Shown here piece by piece: positions 1 to 6,544 of a stretch of DNA of 10,842 bases. This stretch comes from JALHOQ01 sp038144835 (GTDB lineage: Bacteria > Bdellovibrionota > Bdellovibrionia > Bdellovibrionales > UBA1609). Below the pieces are notes generated by a model. That model worked only from the letters and a program-made list of their open reading frames with translations, did not search any database and was not told the DNA's origin. The position numbers were made by a program, and so were the translations under genes. The stretch covers positions 1 to 10,842 of the forward strand of contig JAYQON010000102.1 of assembly GCA_038144835.1 (NCBI GenBank). Reading direction: 5' to 3'. Positions within the stretch are counted from its first letter, which is position 1. Each line of letters begins with the position of its first letter.

Positions 1-1388
1 TCACCAGTATAGATGATCATCTCAACGTTGGCGATGGCAGCATGCAAACCAGATCCAGATGGCAATGAATAAAATGGGTTACAACCATGCACAATCAGAG
101 TCTTGATTTCGTTGTTCTTTATAGCAGCAATCAATTCAGAAACGCCCGCGCCCAATTTCTGCGCAACGGCCGCCGAAGCAGAACCAACAGTCTTTCCTTC
201 GTTTTCAAGAACGGCATTCAAGAAGTTGACTGCCACGTAAAGTTCTTTTGCGTTTTCTGTTTCCGCCGACAGACCGCCAGCAACAACCAACGATTGCCCA
301 CGGTGTTTTAAAAGGCCATCGGCGATATCTGAAAGCTTAAGTCCTAATTCATTCACATTTTTAACAAATCCAGAGAGGACTCGCACCACAGCATCATCTG
401 AAGCATAACGAGACTGCTTGCGGACCACGATAATTTCATGCAGTAGACCCATCACAACATCTAAAGATTGCGAAGGACGTATACGAAAGCGCTGATCTGC
501 ATTACTTCCTGTCAGACTCATTACAGACTCGAATACGACAAGCTTGTTCATGTCTTTGTTCGCTTTGCGGGCAGACATAAACTGACGCTGCTGGGCTGTT
601 GGGTTGAGCCATGTGCCTAAAAAGTCGTTGTTCACAGCCACAACATATTTGGCTTTAGAAAAGTCATACAAGGGTAGCGCCGACTGTCCAAATGAAGCCT
701 TTTGTGCCTCGATTAATGAGCCATAAGAAATGTCCTCATGACTAAAAATCTTAGCGCCAAAACCAGAAACAAAGTCAGCCATAAGCTCGCGGGTTGTTGG
801 TGAGAAGTTAGGTCCAGACAGGACGGCAACTCCACCCTTTTTCAACTGCTCCACGACCGCACTATCGATTGTCTCCCATTTGACGCCGACTGTTTCCCGA
901 TTTGTGCGCTTGGCATTTTGCAAATTGCGCTTGGGTCCATTGAACCGATCAGGATCATACAATTTCAGAATGGCCGCGTGAGCGCGCGCCGACATACCGC
1001 CTAGGTTACTAGGATGTTCAGGATTTCCATCAATTTTGATCGGTCGACCATCACGAGTAGCCACTAGGATACCGAGAACTTCAAGGCCATCTACCATCGA
1101 TGATGCGTAATAATTGGGGATGCCATGTACAATGTCAGCGGGCTTCTTGACATAAGGAATGATCTTCTGCGCCGGACGTCGAACACACCCAAAAGTCGTT
1201 AAAGCTATCGAGGCGCCCATCAGCTTTAAAAAATCACGTCGAGCATGCCCGCCCTTACCGTCTTCCGATTGCAGTGGGCTCGACTGGAATTCCTTTTCAA
1301 CTAGCTTTTGGAATTCTGGATCCTGGCGCCATTGGTCCAGACTCATCCAGTACTTCGATGATGGCGTGCTGTTTGCGTTCGTGTCCAT
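1..1388 (-). CDS. actB: ActB-like subunit of alternative complex III (N-terminal 462 residues, cut by window edge)
   Basis: The frame is open from an ATG at 1388 to the window edge with no stop, giving 462 complete codons, so the 3' part is outside. The protein begins with a cytoplasmic leader containing KYWMSLDQW (residues 12-20), which I recognise as typical of the ActB/Fe-S-Mo-like family. A Tat-type signal follows, RRDFLKLMGAS (50-60), with a hydrophobic run ending in TTFGC (Cys68). Next comes a molybdopterin-oxidoreductase-like domain (about 75-462), with IKIDGNPEHPSN (117-128) and VHGCNPFY (433-440). ActB subunits of alternative complex III have this domain without a bound Mo cofactor, followed by a ferredoxin-like domain with Fe-S clusters. 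The second part would lie beyond position 1. Only two cysteines (68 and 436) are visible, so no N-terminal 4Fe-4S site is present. The start lies 12 bp after the actA stop with a GAGG upstream, which implies one transcript. The complex oxidises menaquinol or ubiquinol and passes electrons to cytochromes. A genuine Mo enzyme of the polysulfide reductase type is the alternative, but the actA neighbour argues against it. Confidence 0.88.
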   Translation of the reverse strand, partial: MDTNANSTPSSKYWMSLDQWRQDPEFQKLVEKEFQSSPLQSEDGKGGHARRDFLKLMGASIALTTFGCVRRPAQKIIPYVKKPADIVHGIPNYYASSMVDGLEVLGILVATRDGRPIKIDGNPEHPSNLGGMSARAHAAILKLYDPDRFNGPKRNLQNAKRTNRETVGVKWETIDSAVVEQLKKGGVAVLSGPNFSPTTRELMADFVSGFGAKIFSHEDISYGSLIEAQKASFGQSALPLYDFSKAKYVVAVNNDFLGTWLNPTAQQRQFMSARKANKDMNKLVVFESVMSLTGSNADQRFRIRPSQSLDVVMGLLHEIIVVRKQSRYASDDAVVRVLSGFVKNVNELGLKLSDIADGLLKHRGQSLVVAGGLSAETENAKELYVAVNFLNAVLENEGKTVGSASAAVAQKLGAGVSELIAAIKNNEIKTLIVHGCNPFYSLPSGSGLHAAIANVEMIIYTG

Positions 1389-1400
1389 TGTGGCCTCGTC

Positions 1401-1934
1401 TTAGTAGTGACAGGTACTGCAGTTGAGAGGAGCGTTATTTTCTGGCTGACGGTGGCAATTCACACACCAACCCATGCTCAAACTTGAAACTTGCTTTACC
1501 TTTTCCATTTCTTGAACATTTCCATGGCAGGTTGTGCAATCCTTGCCAGCCTTGACGTGCGATGAGTGATTAAATTTTACGTGATCAGGGAGAAGATGAA
1601 CCTTCTGCCAGGCTATTGGTTTATTTTTGTAATAGGCATCTGAGATTTGCTTAATGAGAGGGCTATCGGTCTTCACAACAATATGACAATTCATACAGAC
1701 GTTAAGCGATGGTACGGAAGCGTGGCGACTTTTTTCCACACCGGTGTGGCAGTACTTGCAATCGATCTTATACTGACCTGCGTGAAGCTTGTGAGAGAAT
1801 GGAATCGGCTGATCGGGCTCATACCCTTGGTTGTAGCCGATAACGACCTTATTGTTTGTGAGAGCCCACACGAAAACTGAGAGTCCGCCCAACAGACCAA
1901 AAACAACGGCGGCACCGATGATCTTTTTCGCCAT
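1401..1934 (-). CDS. actA: ActA, membrane-anchored pentaheme cytochrome c of alternative complex III
   Basis: This is a 177-residue protein. One N-terminal membrane segment (about residues 4-26) is uncleaved in appearance and anchors a periplasmic domain. The domain carries five CxxCH c-haem motifs, at residues 59-63, 80-84, 133-137, 157-161 and 172-176. Additional histidines (48, 51, 71, 113, 118, 123, 126) could supply distal ligands. Length, single anchor, haem count and position directly before an actB-type gene all match ActA of alternative complex III. Its family role is to move electrons from the quinol-oxidising core toward cytochrome c or an oxidase. The ATG at 1934 is preceded by AAGG eight bases upstream. 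The last haem motif lies two residues from the C-terminus (CSTCHY). The five haems need System II maturation, which the upstream resB-ccsA pair supplies. A NrfH/NapC or class III cytochrome is less likely given the partner gene. Confidence 0.92.
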   Translation of the reverse strand: MAKKIIGAAVVFGLLGGLSVFVWALTNNKVVIGYNQGYEPDQPIPFSHKLHAGQYKIDCKYCHTGVEKSRHASVPSLNVCMNCHIVVKTDSPLIKQISDAYYKNKPIAWQKVHLLPDHVKFNHSSHVKAGKDCTTCHGNVQEMEKVKQVSSLSMGWCVNCHRQPENNAPLNCSTCHY

Positions 1935-2019
1935 GATATGACCTTATGTAGTTTGTACTGGGTTGCTTCAACTTGCGTCGTTCAACCTGATGTAAACCTT
2001 CTCAATTAGTTTTTAATTA

Positions 2020-2049
2020 ATAATCTTTAAGGCTTATTACTGTCATCAA
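2020..2049 (-). promoter_or_regulatory. Weak candidate promoter for actA-actB in the ccsA-actA gap
   Basis: The 111-bp gap between the ccsA stop (2046) and the actA start (1934) is much longer than the other spacings in this gene block and is notably AT-rich (about 1999-2040). On the minus strand TTGATG (2049-2044), which overlaps the ccsA stop codon, and GATTAT (2025-2020) are separated by 18 bp. Each matches four of six sigma-70 consensus bases. No GC-rich terminator hairpin is visible in the gap, so read-through from ccsA is equally possible. This is inference from weak matches. Confidence 0.22.
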
Positions 2050-3677
2050 GGGATTTCATTTTTCATTCTCTGATAACGCACTGTTGATACATAAACTACA
2101 TAAAGAAGATGCAAAACCACGAAGCCAGTGACCCATTCTACGCCACCTGCTCCGAAACCATAAGAGTGCAAACCCGCTCCCAGAACGTAGTTGACGCCAT
2201 ACCAAGCCATAATGACCAAAGCAAAAGCAACCACTGAGCCGGCGGCCAACTGAAAATTTTTGACCCATCCCGCCAAACGTCCATGCAAAAGTGCTAAATA
2301 TCCAAGCAGAGCAATTAACGCCCAAGTTTCTTTAGGGTCCCAACCCCAGTAACGACCCCAAGAATAATCAGCCCAAATGCCTCCTAATATGATACCCAGA
2401 GCTAGCAAAACGACACCGATTTGAATTGAACGGTAGATGGCCTGCGATCCTGAGTGAATGAGCTTAGCAAACTGAGCTTCATTCTTAAGATAAAATAACA
2501 GCAGAATGTCGCCCAGCGCGAAGGCCAGAAAAAACGCGGCATAACTAATAGTAATGATCAACACATGAGTCGTGAGCCAAAAATTGGAACGCAAAACTGG
2601 CTCCAAGGGATGAAGACTGGCGTCTAAAACAGTTGGCGCCATATCCGTCAATATCAAGCAAAAAATTGCGATTCCCGAGGCACAGGCCAAAAGTAATTTA
2701 GACTTGTGCAGACGATGCAGGATTAGACCAAAAAGCACGCTTCCCCAAGACACCCAAACTACTGTCTCGTACATATTAGAAACGGGAGGTCGACCAGCCA
2801 AATACATCCGCAATGCCATCCCGTAAAGATGCAATAGGAACCCACATGCTACGAAGAGTAGGGATAAATTCTGCGCCCAAACTCGGCCGCTCATCATATT
2901 CACGGTCAGCCAAAGTAAACCCACCAAATACGCAATCCACGCCCACATGAACGGATGAAAATGATTGAGATGCTCTTCAAGCTCAATAGCTCTCTGATTG
3001 GCATATTTATCTGGAGCCACCGCTCGCGCTTGGGTTATAAAACTTTGAAGAGCCGAGCGAAACTCAGGACTCGCCTTGGCTCGCTGCCCGTCAGCCACTA
3101 CGGTCACTGAATCAACAAAACCCTTGGATACAGCCGCAAAAGCTTCTCGCAACTCACCCTCAAGCTCGTTAACAGCTCTCCACTTGTCTGAGTCAGGGTC
3201 AGGAACTAAGCGTAATGCCGCACCCGAGCGGATCGCCTGAAATAAACCAAGTTGGTTTTGCAATCGTTGAACTGCTTGGTAATAAGGATTTAATTTTTCT
3301 TGACGAGTGCGCCTGGTTTCTAATTCCTGAAAAATTAGACCCACACGTTCATTTGTGAATAAACTTTGCGGCGAGAAGTATTTTTCTTTTGAGGTGATCT
3401 TAAGAGCCTCACGCAATCCCGAGTGATTGATTTCAATAATGGGCACACTCATCCAATGGTCTGGTATCAATAGCCAAGTAAAAATCACTTCGGTCGCTTG
3501 CCGACCTTGATATTTCTGCCTACCGTAAACTAGCTGTAAAGATTCTCGAGCGAAGGTATCAAATGGCTTGATGCGACCGCTATCTTGAATCGGCAAATAC
3601 TCCAATACACCGCCAACATCAGCCCGGGACAGATGACAACTTAGCATTAGCGCAAAAAGTAAGAACCCATGTTTCAT
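2046..3677 (-). CDS. ccsA: CcsA/ResC cytochrome c biogenesis protein (haem handling, System II), with long N-terminal extracytoplasmic domain
   Basis: The 543-residue protein starts at ATG 3677, not at the upstream ATG 3719. Position 3677 forms an ATGA overlap with the resB stop, has GGGAGG five bases before it, and exposes a signal-like N-terminus (MKHGFLLFALMLSCHLSRA). Residues about 20-240 are soluble and outside the membrane. They include LPIQDSGRIKPFDTFARE (28-45). About eight membrane segments follow (243-533). The CcsA hallmark tryptophan-rich WWD haem-binding loop, SWGRYWGWDPKETW (439-452), lies between two of them. Conserved-looking histidines at 371 (TTHVLI) and 504 (GLHSYG) flank it and are the likely external haem ligands. 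His283 is a possible intramembrane ligand. With ResB this forms the haem exporter and ligase that attaches haem to CxxCH proteins such as ActA. A CcmC or CcmF identity is less likely because ResB is adjacent. Confidence 0.93.
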   Translation of the reverse strand: MKHGFLLFALMLSCHLSRADVGGVLEYLPIQDSGRIKPFDTFARESLQLVYGRQKYQGRQATEVIFTWLLIPDHWMSVPIIEINHSGLREALKITSKEKYFSPQSLFTNERVGLIFQELETRRTRQEKLNPYYQAVQRLQNQLGLFQAIRSGAALRLVPDPDSDKWRAVNELEGELREAFAAVSKGFVDSVTVVADGQRAKASPEFRSALQSFITQARAVAPDKYANQRAIELEEHLNHFHPFMWAWIAYLVGLLWLTVNMMSGRVWAQNLSLLFVACGFLLHLYGMALRMYLAGRPPVSNMYETVVWVSWGSVLFGLILHRLHKSKLLLACASGIAIFCLILTDMAPTVLDASLHPLEPVLRSNFWLTTHVLIITISYAAFFLAFALGDILLLFYLKNEAQFAKLIHSGSQAIYRSIQIGVVLLALGIILGGIWADYSWGRYWGWDPKETWALIALLGYLALLHGRLAGWVKNFQLAAGSVVAFALVIMAWYGVNYVLGAGLHSYGFGAGGVEWVTGFVVLHLLYVVYVSTVRYQRMKNEIP

Positions 3678-5059
3678 TGCGACCTCCCTAACTTCAGCCA
3701 CTGCACTCGCTTGAACCAAAACAATAGGCAGCTTCCAATCACGATCAAAAAAGAACCCAAATACTTAAGAAAACGCCCTGGATCCCAATTCACAGATAAC
3801 ACTGAAGCCACAGGCTTGCCCGTGGCCGGATCACGCTCAAAAGAGGCTTGATAAAAGGTGTAGCCCTGATGCTTAAGAGGATCATTCATTGAGATGACCG
3901 TTTCTCCAACCCCCGGCACTTCGACCTGGCTTTCATAGGTGGCCGCGCGCTCCGTGCCCTGATATTTATCCATACGAAACTCTTTCAGCCGGAGGGGAAA
4001 ACCGAGATCGATATTGCGATTAGCAAAACTCAAAATATAGGCTCGGTCTTCGAGATAAAGACGCAAAGGAATACCAAGCCCTATCCAATAATCGTCTTTA
4101 CCTCTAAAAAGCACACGAATAGCCGAAGTCGTGGCCGGAGTGGCTGCGTTGGCCTGACTGTAAGTCACCACCTCACGAGCGTTCGGGAGAAAGCGCAACA
4201 AACGAAATTTTAGTCCCATCCAACCTGTCTCAATCGTTTGACTTTGCCGAATTCGTCCTTTCTTCCGCAAAGTTTTATCTTTATTGAAAATAAAATAATT
4301 AAGCTCAACACTACCTTGGCGACTGACCAAAATTATTTCATTTCGCCCACTTGGCTTCACTGGCGAATCAGATAGAACCACACGCGCTGGGCCCAATTCA
4401 AATTCACGCATGGTACGATTGCGTTCGCGCAAAATCCATTCGCTAACATTCACATTTTGATTTTCAAGTTGAATACGGACCGCCGGTCCATCTTGGATAT
4501 CCGTGCTAGCAACGACTTCTGACTCACGAAAGGCGAAATGAAAATAGTCTATAATTTGTAAGCTATCCGACCCTAGATTTATAACATAGGGCTTTTTCGC
4601 ACTTGGCTTAGCTCTGAGAAAATCAACAGGTGCCTCAAACATCGACTGCATTCCCGCACCACCCAAAGAACCAAAAACAGCCAAACGTCGATCTTTGACT
4701 TGAACGTAGCGAGACTCCTGACCAATTTCAAAATAGAGACTGCCATCAATACCAAATTTTGCAGTTATCCAAGAACCAATTAACAAGATGATGATACCTA
4801 TGTGAGCCAAAACAAAACCTGAGTGATGAGCTTTCCAAGGCCAACGATCCACCATTACTGCAATAAGATTCACACACAGCAAAAGCAAAATCGCATACAT
4901 GTAGGGCGAATGGTAGACCAGCTTCTGAGCAATCTCTGCTTCATTAAAACGGGCTTCATAAATAGTTCCTACTGCCGAAATCACAGCCAACCCCACGATG
5001 ACAATCACAGCCAGTCGAAGAGACGCTAAAAATTTGAGATGGCGATTGCGAATAGCCAA
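3674..5059 (-). CDS. resB: ResB/Ccs1-family cytochrome c biogenesis protein (System II)
   Basis: The 461-residue protein has the ResB layout: three membrane segments near the N-terminus (about 11-33, 52-70, 81-100), a large periplasmic beta-rich domain (about 101-428) and a final membrane segment (429-449). The family signature near the end of the periplasmic part is present as MNDPLKHQGYTFYQASF (391-407), followed by NWDPG (424-428). His86 in the third membrane segment (VLAHIG) is a plausible transmembrane haem ligand. ResB binds CcsA and together they deliver reduced haem to apocytochromes. The start codon is TTG at 5059, with AGGAG five bases upstream. No other in-frame start lies between the TAG of the preceding gene and residue 54. 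The gene begins 15 bp after the amidohydrolase stop and ends with a 4-bp overlap with ccsA. In some bacteria the two are fused into one CcsBA protein. Here they are separate but coupled. Confidence 0.93.
   Translation of the reverse strand: MAIRNRHLKFLASLRLAVIVIVGLAVISAVGTIYEARFNEAEIAQKLVYHSPYMYAILLLLCVNLIAVMVDRWPWKAHHSGFVLAHIGIIILLIGSWITAKFGIDGSLYFEIGQESRYVQVKDRRLAVFGSLGGAGMQSMFEAPVDFLRAKPSAKKPYVINLGSDSLQIIDYFHFAFRESEVVASTDIQDGPAVRIQLENQNVNVSEWILRERNRTMREFELGPARVVLSDSPVKPSGRNEIILVSRQGSVELNYFIFNKDKTLRKKGRIRQSQTIETGWMGLKFRLLRFLPNAREVVTYSQANAATPATTSAIRVLFRGKDDYWIGLGIPLRLYLEDRAYILSFANRNIDLGFPLRLKEFRMDKYQGTERAATYESQVEVPGVGETVISMNDPLKHQGYTFYQASFERDPATGKPVASVLSVNWDPGRFLKYLGSFLIVIGSCLLFWFKRVQWLKLGRSQ
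3683..3688 (-). promoter_or_regulatory. Shine-Dalgarno site deciding the ccsA start
   Basis: GGGAGG on the minus strand lies five bases before the ATG at 3677. This supports the internal start with the ATGA overlap over the longer reading that begins at 3719, whose extra 14 residues look unrelated to a signal peptide. The site lies inside the last codons of resB, as expected for translational coupling. Confidence 0.8.
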
Positions 5060-5064
5060 TTTTT

Positions 5065-5069
5065 CTCCT
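5065..5069 (-). promoter_or_regulatory. Shine-Dalgarno site deciding the TTG start of resB
   Basis: AGGAG on the minus strand lies five bases before the TTG at 5059. The frame is closed by the TAG of the upstream gene at 5077-5075, so this TTG is the only reasonable initiator. The first membrane segment starts ten residues later, as expected for ResB. Confidence 0.75.
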
Positions 5070-5074
5070 GAGAT

Positions 5075-5872
5075 CTAAATTTCGGGCAAACTCTGATGAA
5101 TCCAGCGCACAGCCTCAGCGATCCTTTGGGACAACTTCTGCGCTTTGTCAGGCTGAATTCGCTTTGTTTCTTCATCCATGTAAAGGGACCGATTGATTTC
5201 TACTTGGATCGCATGCTGTCCCTCTTCAGGACGACCATACGTCTGAGTTACACGACCACCCAAATAAGGCCAATTGTATCCCACTTCAAAACCTGCACGA
5301 GTGAATGCTTGGATGACAAGGTCGCGAAATGCAACCTCACAAGATTTACCATCACAATCAGAAACAACAATATCCTTGCGCGTCTGCCCAGGGTCGCGGT
5401 GGGCTTTTGTGCCCAGCGAAGGCATCGAGTGCGCATCTATGTGATACACGTTTGTCACTCCGCGATTGCGAAATTGCGCGTACACACCCTTAACTGCATC
5501 GTGAAACGGCTGAAAATAATTCGCTACCAATTGGGAGTGTAAGGCTTGCGTGATCGGCACTGGCATGAGACGCGTGCCCCGAGTTGTTTGCACCCAATGT
5601 AAACCCGTTGTGAAGCGTCCCGCTGGATTCTCGCTCCCCAAAACAGAACCCGCATCCACATCCTCAGGCAATCTATTCAAATCAACGACATAACGGTGCC
5701 ATTCAGCGATCACACGCGGCAACTTGAGCTCATCCAAAATCGGAATATAAAGCTGATCGACAAAGCGGTCGACATCGCACATTAAAATATCTTCAGGCAA
5801 TCCTTGTAACCAACTGGCCTCTGAGGGAATACGCTCCCCCGAGTGGGGTATCGATATGAAAAATGGCTTCAT
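5075..5872 (-). CDS. N-formylglutamate amidohydrolase family protein
   Basis: From ATG 5872 the protein has 265 residues, the usual size for this family. Motifs I recognise are SIPHSGE (7-13), DLNR (64-67), HIDAHSMPS (144-152) and the C-terminal GQHAIQVEINRSLYMDE (218-234). His144, His148 and Glu225 are likely metal or catalytic residues, inferred from family layout. Characterised members (HutG type) hydrolyse N-formyl-glutamate to glutamate and formate at the end of histidine breakdown. No other hut genes are visible here, so the substrate is uncertain and no gene symbol is given. There is no signal peptide, so the protein is cytoplasmic. A longer reading from TTG 5917 adds 15 residues that do not fit the family start and overlaps the candidate promoter. 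The GGAGAG before the ATG is rather far away (10 bases). The gene appears to be first in a transcript with resB, ccsA and perhaps actA-actB. Confidence 0.85.
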   Translation of the reverse strand: MKPFFISIPHSGERIPSEASWLQGLPEDILMCDVDRFVDQLYIPILDELKLPRVIAEWHRYVVDLNRLPEDVDAGSVLGSENPAGRFTTGLHWVQTTRGTRLMPVPITQALHSQLVANYFQPFHDAVKGVYAQFRNRGVTNVYHIDAHSMPSLGTKAHRDPGQTRKDIVVSDCDGKSCEVAFRDLVIQAFTRAGFEVGYNWPYLGGRVTQTYGRPEEGQHAIQVEINRSLYMDEETKRIQPDKAQKLSQRIAEAVRWIHQSLPEI

Positions 5873-5878
5873 TGTTAA

Positions 5879-5907
5879 TGGACTCTCCGAGAGAAACTCA
5901 ATATCAT
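5879..5907 (+). promoter_or_regulatory. Candidate sigma-70 promoter for the cobalamin adenosyltransferase gene
   Basis: TGGACT (5879-5884, four of six consensus bases) and TATCAT (5902-5907, five of six) are separated by 17 bp, with a likely start near 5914 and a leader of about 40 bases to ATG 5954. The -10 element covers almost the same bases as the -10 of the divergent promoter. The two could therefore compete for polymerase if both assignments are right. Confidence 0.38.
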
Positions 5908-5931
5908 GGTAGAGCAAAACTGCAATGACAA
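5903..5931 (-). promoter_or_regulatory. Candidate sigma-70 promoter for the amidohydrolase-resB-ccsA operon
   Basis: On the minus strand TTGTCA (5931-5926, five of six consensus bases) and CATGAT (5908-5903, four of six) are separated by 17 bp. Transcription would start near 5896, leaving a leader of about 24 bases before the ATG at 5872. It lies in the 81-bp gap between two divergent genes, where a promoter is required. The hexamer choice is inference. Confidence 0.4.
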
Positions 5932-5953
5932 TCGTCTGAAATGCGGAGCAGGA

Positions 5954-6544
5954 ATGAAGGCACGAATTTATACAAAAACCGGAGATCTCGGAGATACTTC
6001 TCTGGTGGGCGGGATGCGAGTAAGCAAAGGCAATCCTCGTCTGGAGGCCTATGGGACCCTCGATGAATTGAACAGTGTGTTAGGCATCGTCTATGCGCAT
6101 CTAGATGTGTTGACGGATAAAAAATTTTGCGCGCAACTGCAAACTCGCATCTCGATGGTGCAAAATAATCTTTTTAATATAGGTTCGCACCTTGCATGCG
6201 AAGATAAGAATCTACAAGTCCAACTACCAAACCTTACCACCAGTGCACTTAAAGAGCTTGAAACCGATATGGACGTTTGGGAAGGCCAACTGCCACCATT
6301 GCGAGAATTTATTCTTCCCGGCGGATCTAGGCCCGCGGCCTTTGCACACCTAGCGCGCACAATCTGTCGACGTGCAGAGCGCGAAGTCGTCCGACTTAAA
6401 GACTTTGCCAATGTCGAAGCTGAACACGTTATCTTCCTTAACCGCCTCAGCGATTGGCTTTTTCTCCTTTGCCGAGTGTTCAACAGCACCCTTGGCGTAA
6501 AAGATGTGGTTTGGTCAAAAGCCAACTCGTCAGTTGGCGATTGA
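5954..6544 (+). CDS. pduO: PduO-type ATP:cob(I)alamin adenosyltransferase
   Basis: The 196-residue protein has all the landmarks of the PduO-type family. These are the N-terminal ATP-binding stretch YTKTGDLGDTSLVGG (6-20), EAYGTLDELNS (31-41), the helix LPGGSRPAAFAHLARTICRR (121-140), and FLNRLSDWLFLLCR (161-174). It transfers the adenosyl group of ATP to reduced corrinoid to make adenosylcobalamin, and works as a trimeric cytoplasmic enzyme in characterised members. The start is set at ATG 5954 because GGAG lies five bases upstream and the family begins MKxRIYTKTGD. An ATG at 5906 in frame adds 16 residues without family match and has no ribosome site. No B12 biosynthesis or B12-dependent enzyme genes are adjacent. 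The role is therefore probably coenzyme salvage for enzymes encoded elsewhere, such as methylmalonyl-CoA mutase or ribonucleotide reductase. The stop overlaps the convergent gene by 15 bp. Confidence 0.93.
   Translation: MKARIYTKTGDLGDTSLVGGMRVSKGNPRLEAYGTLDELNSVLGIVYAHLDVLTDKKFCAQLQTRISMVQNNLFNIGSHLACEDKNLQVQLPNLTTSALKELETDMDVWEGQLPPLREFILPGGSRPAAFAHLARTICRRAEREVVRLKDFANVEAEHVIFLNRLSDWLFLLCRVFNSTLGVKDVVWSKANSSVGD
6517..6538 (-). terminator. Intrinsic terminator of the FabD-like gene, inside overlapping 3' ends
   Basis: GCCAACT (6521-6527) and AGTTGGC (6532-6538) form a perfect 7-bp stem with a 4-base loop. On the minus strand the stem is followed at once by TTTTG (6520-6516), the layout of a short factor-independent terminator. 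On the plus strand no T run follows directly, although GGTTTTCC comes about 13 bases later. The hairpin lies within the last codons of both convergent genes. Confidence 0.55.

Noticed and set aside
87..311. Plus-strand open frame opposite actB (and similar frames at 1159-1404, 5096-5542, 6639-6917)
   Set aside because: These are antisense shadows of well-supported genes, with no ribosome site and no recognisable protein.
1..1388. Reading this gene as a catalytic molybdenum oxidoreductase
   Set aside because: No N-terminal 4Fe-4S cysteine motif is visible, and the adjacent pentaheme ActA fits the cofactor-less ActB of alternative complex III better.
1967..1986. Direct repeat TTCAAC 14 bp apart and GGTTG/CAACC arms upstream of actA
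   Set aside because: Repeats of 5-6 bp are expected by chance in a region this size, and no known operator is matched.
3678..3719. Upstream in-frame ATG extending ccsA by 14 residues
   Set aside because: It would overlap resB by 46 bp and put a non-hydrophobic stretch before a clear signal segment. The inner ATG has GGGAGG at ideal spacing and the ATGA overlap.
5873..5917. Longer amidohydrolase reading from TTG 5917
   Set aside because: The extra 15 residues do not fit the family N-terminus, and the start would lie upstream of the predicted transcription start.
5906..5953. Upstream in-frame ATG for the adenosyltransferase
   Set aside because: It has no ribosome site and 16 residues without family match. 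ATG 5954 has GGAG five bases away and begins the family N-terminus.
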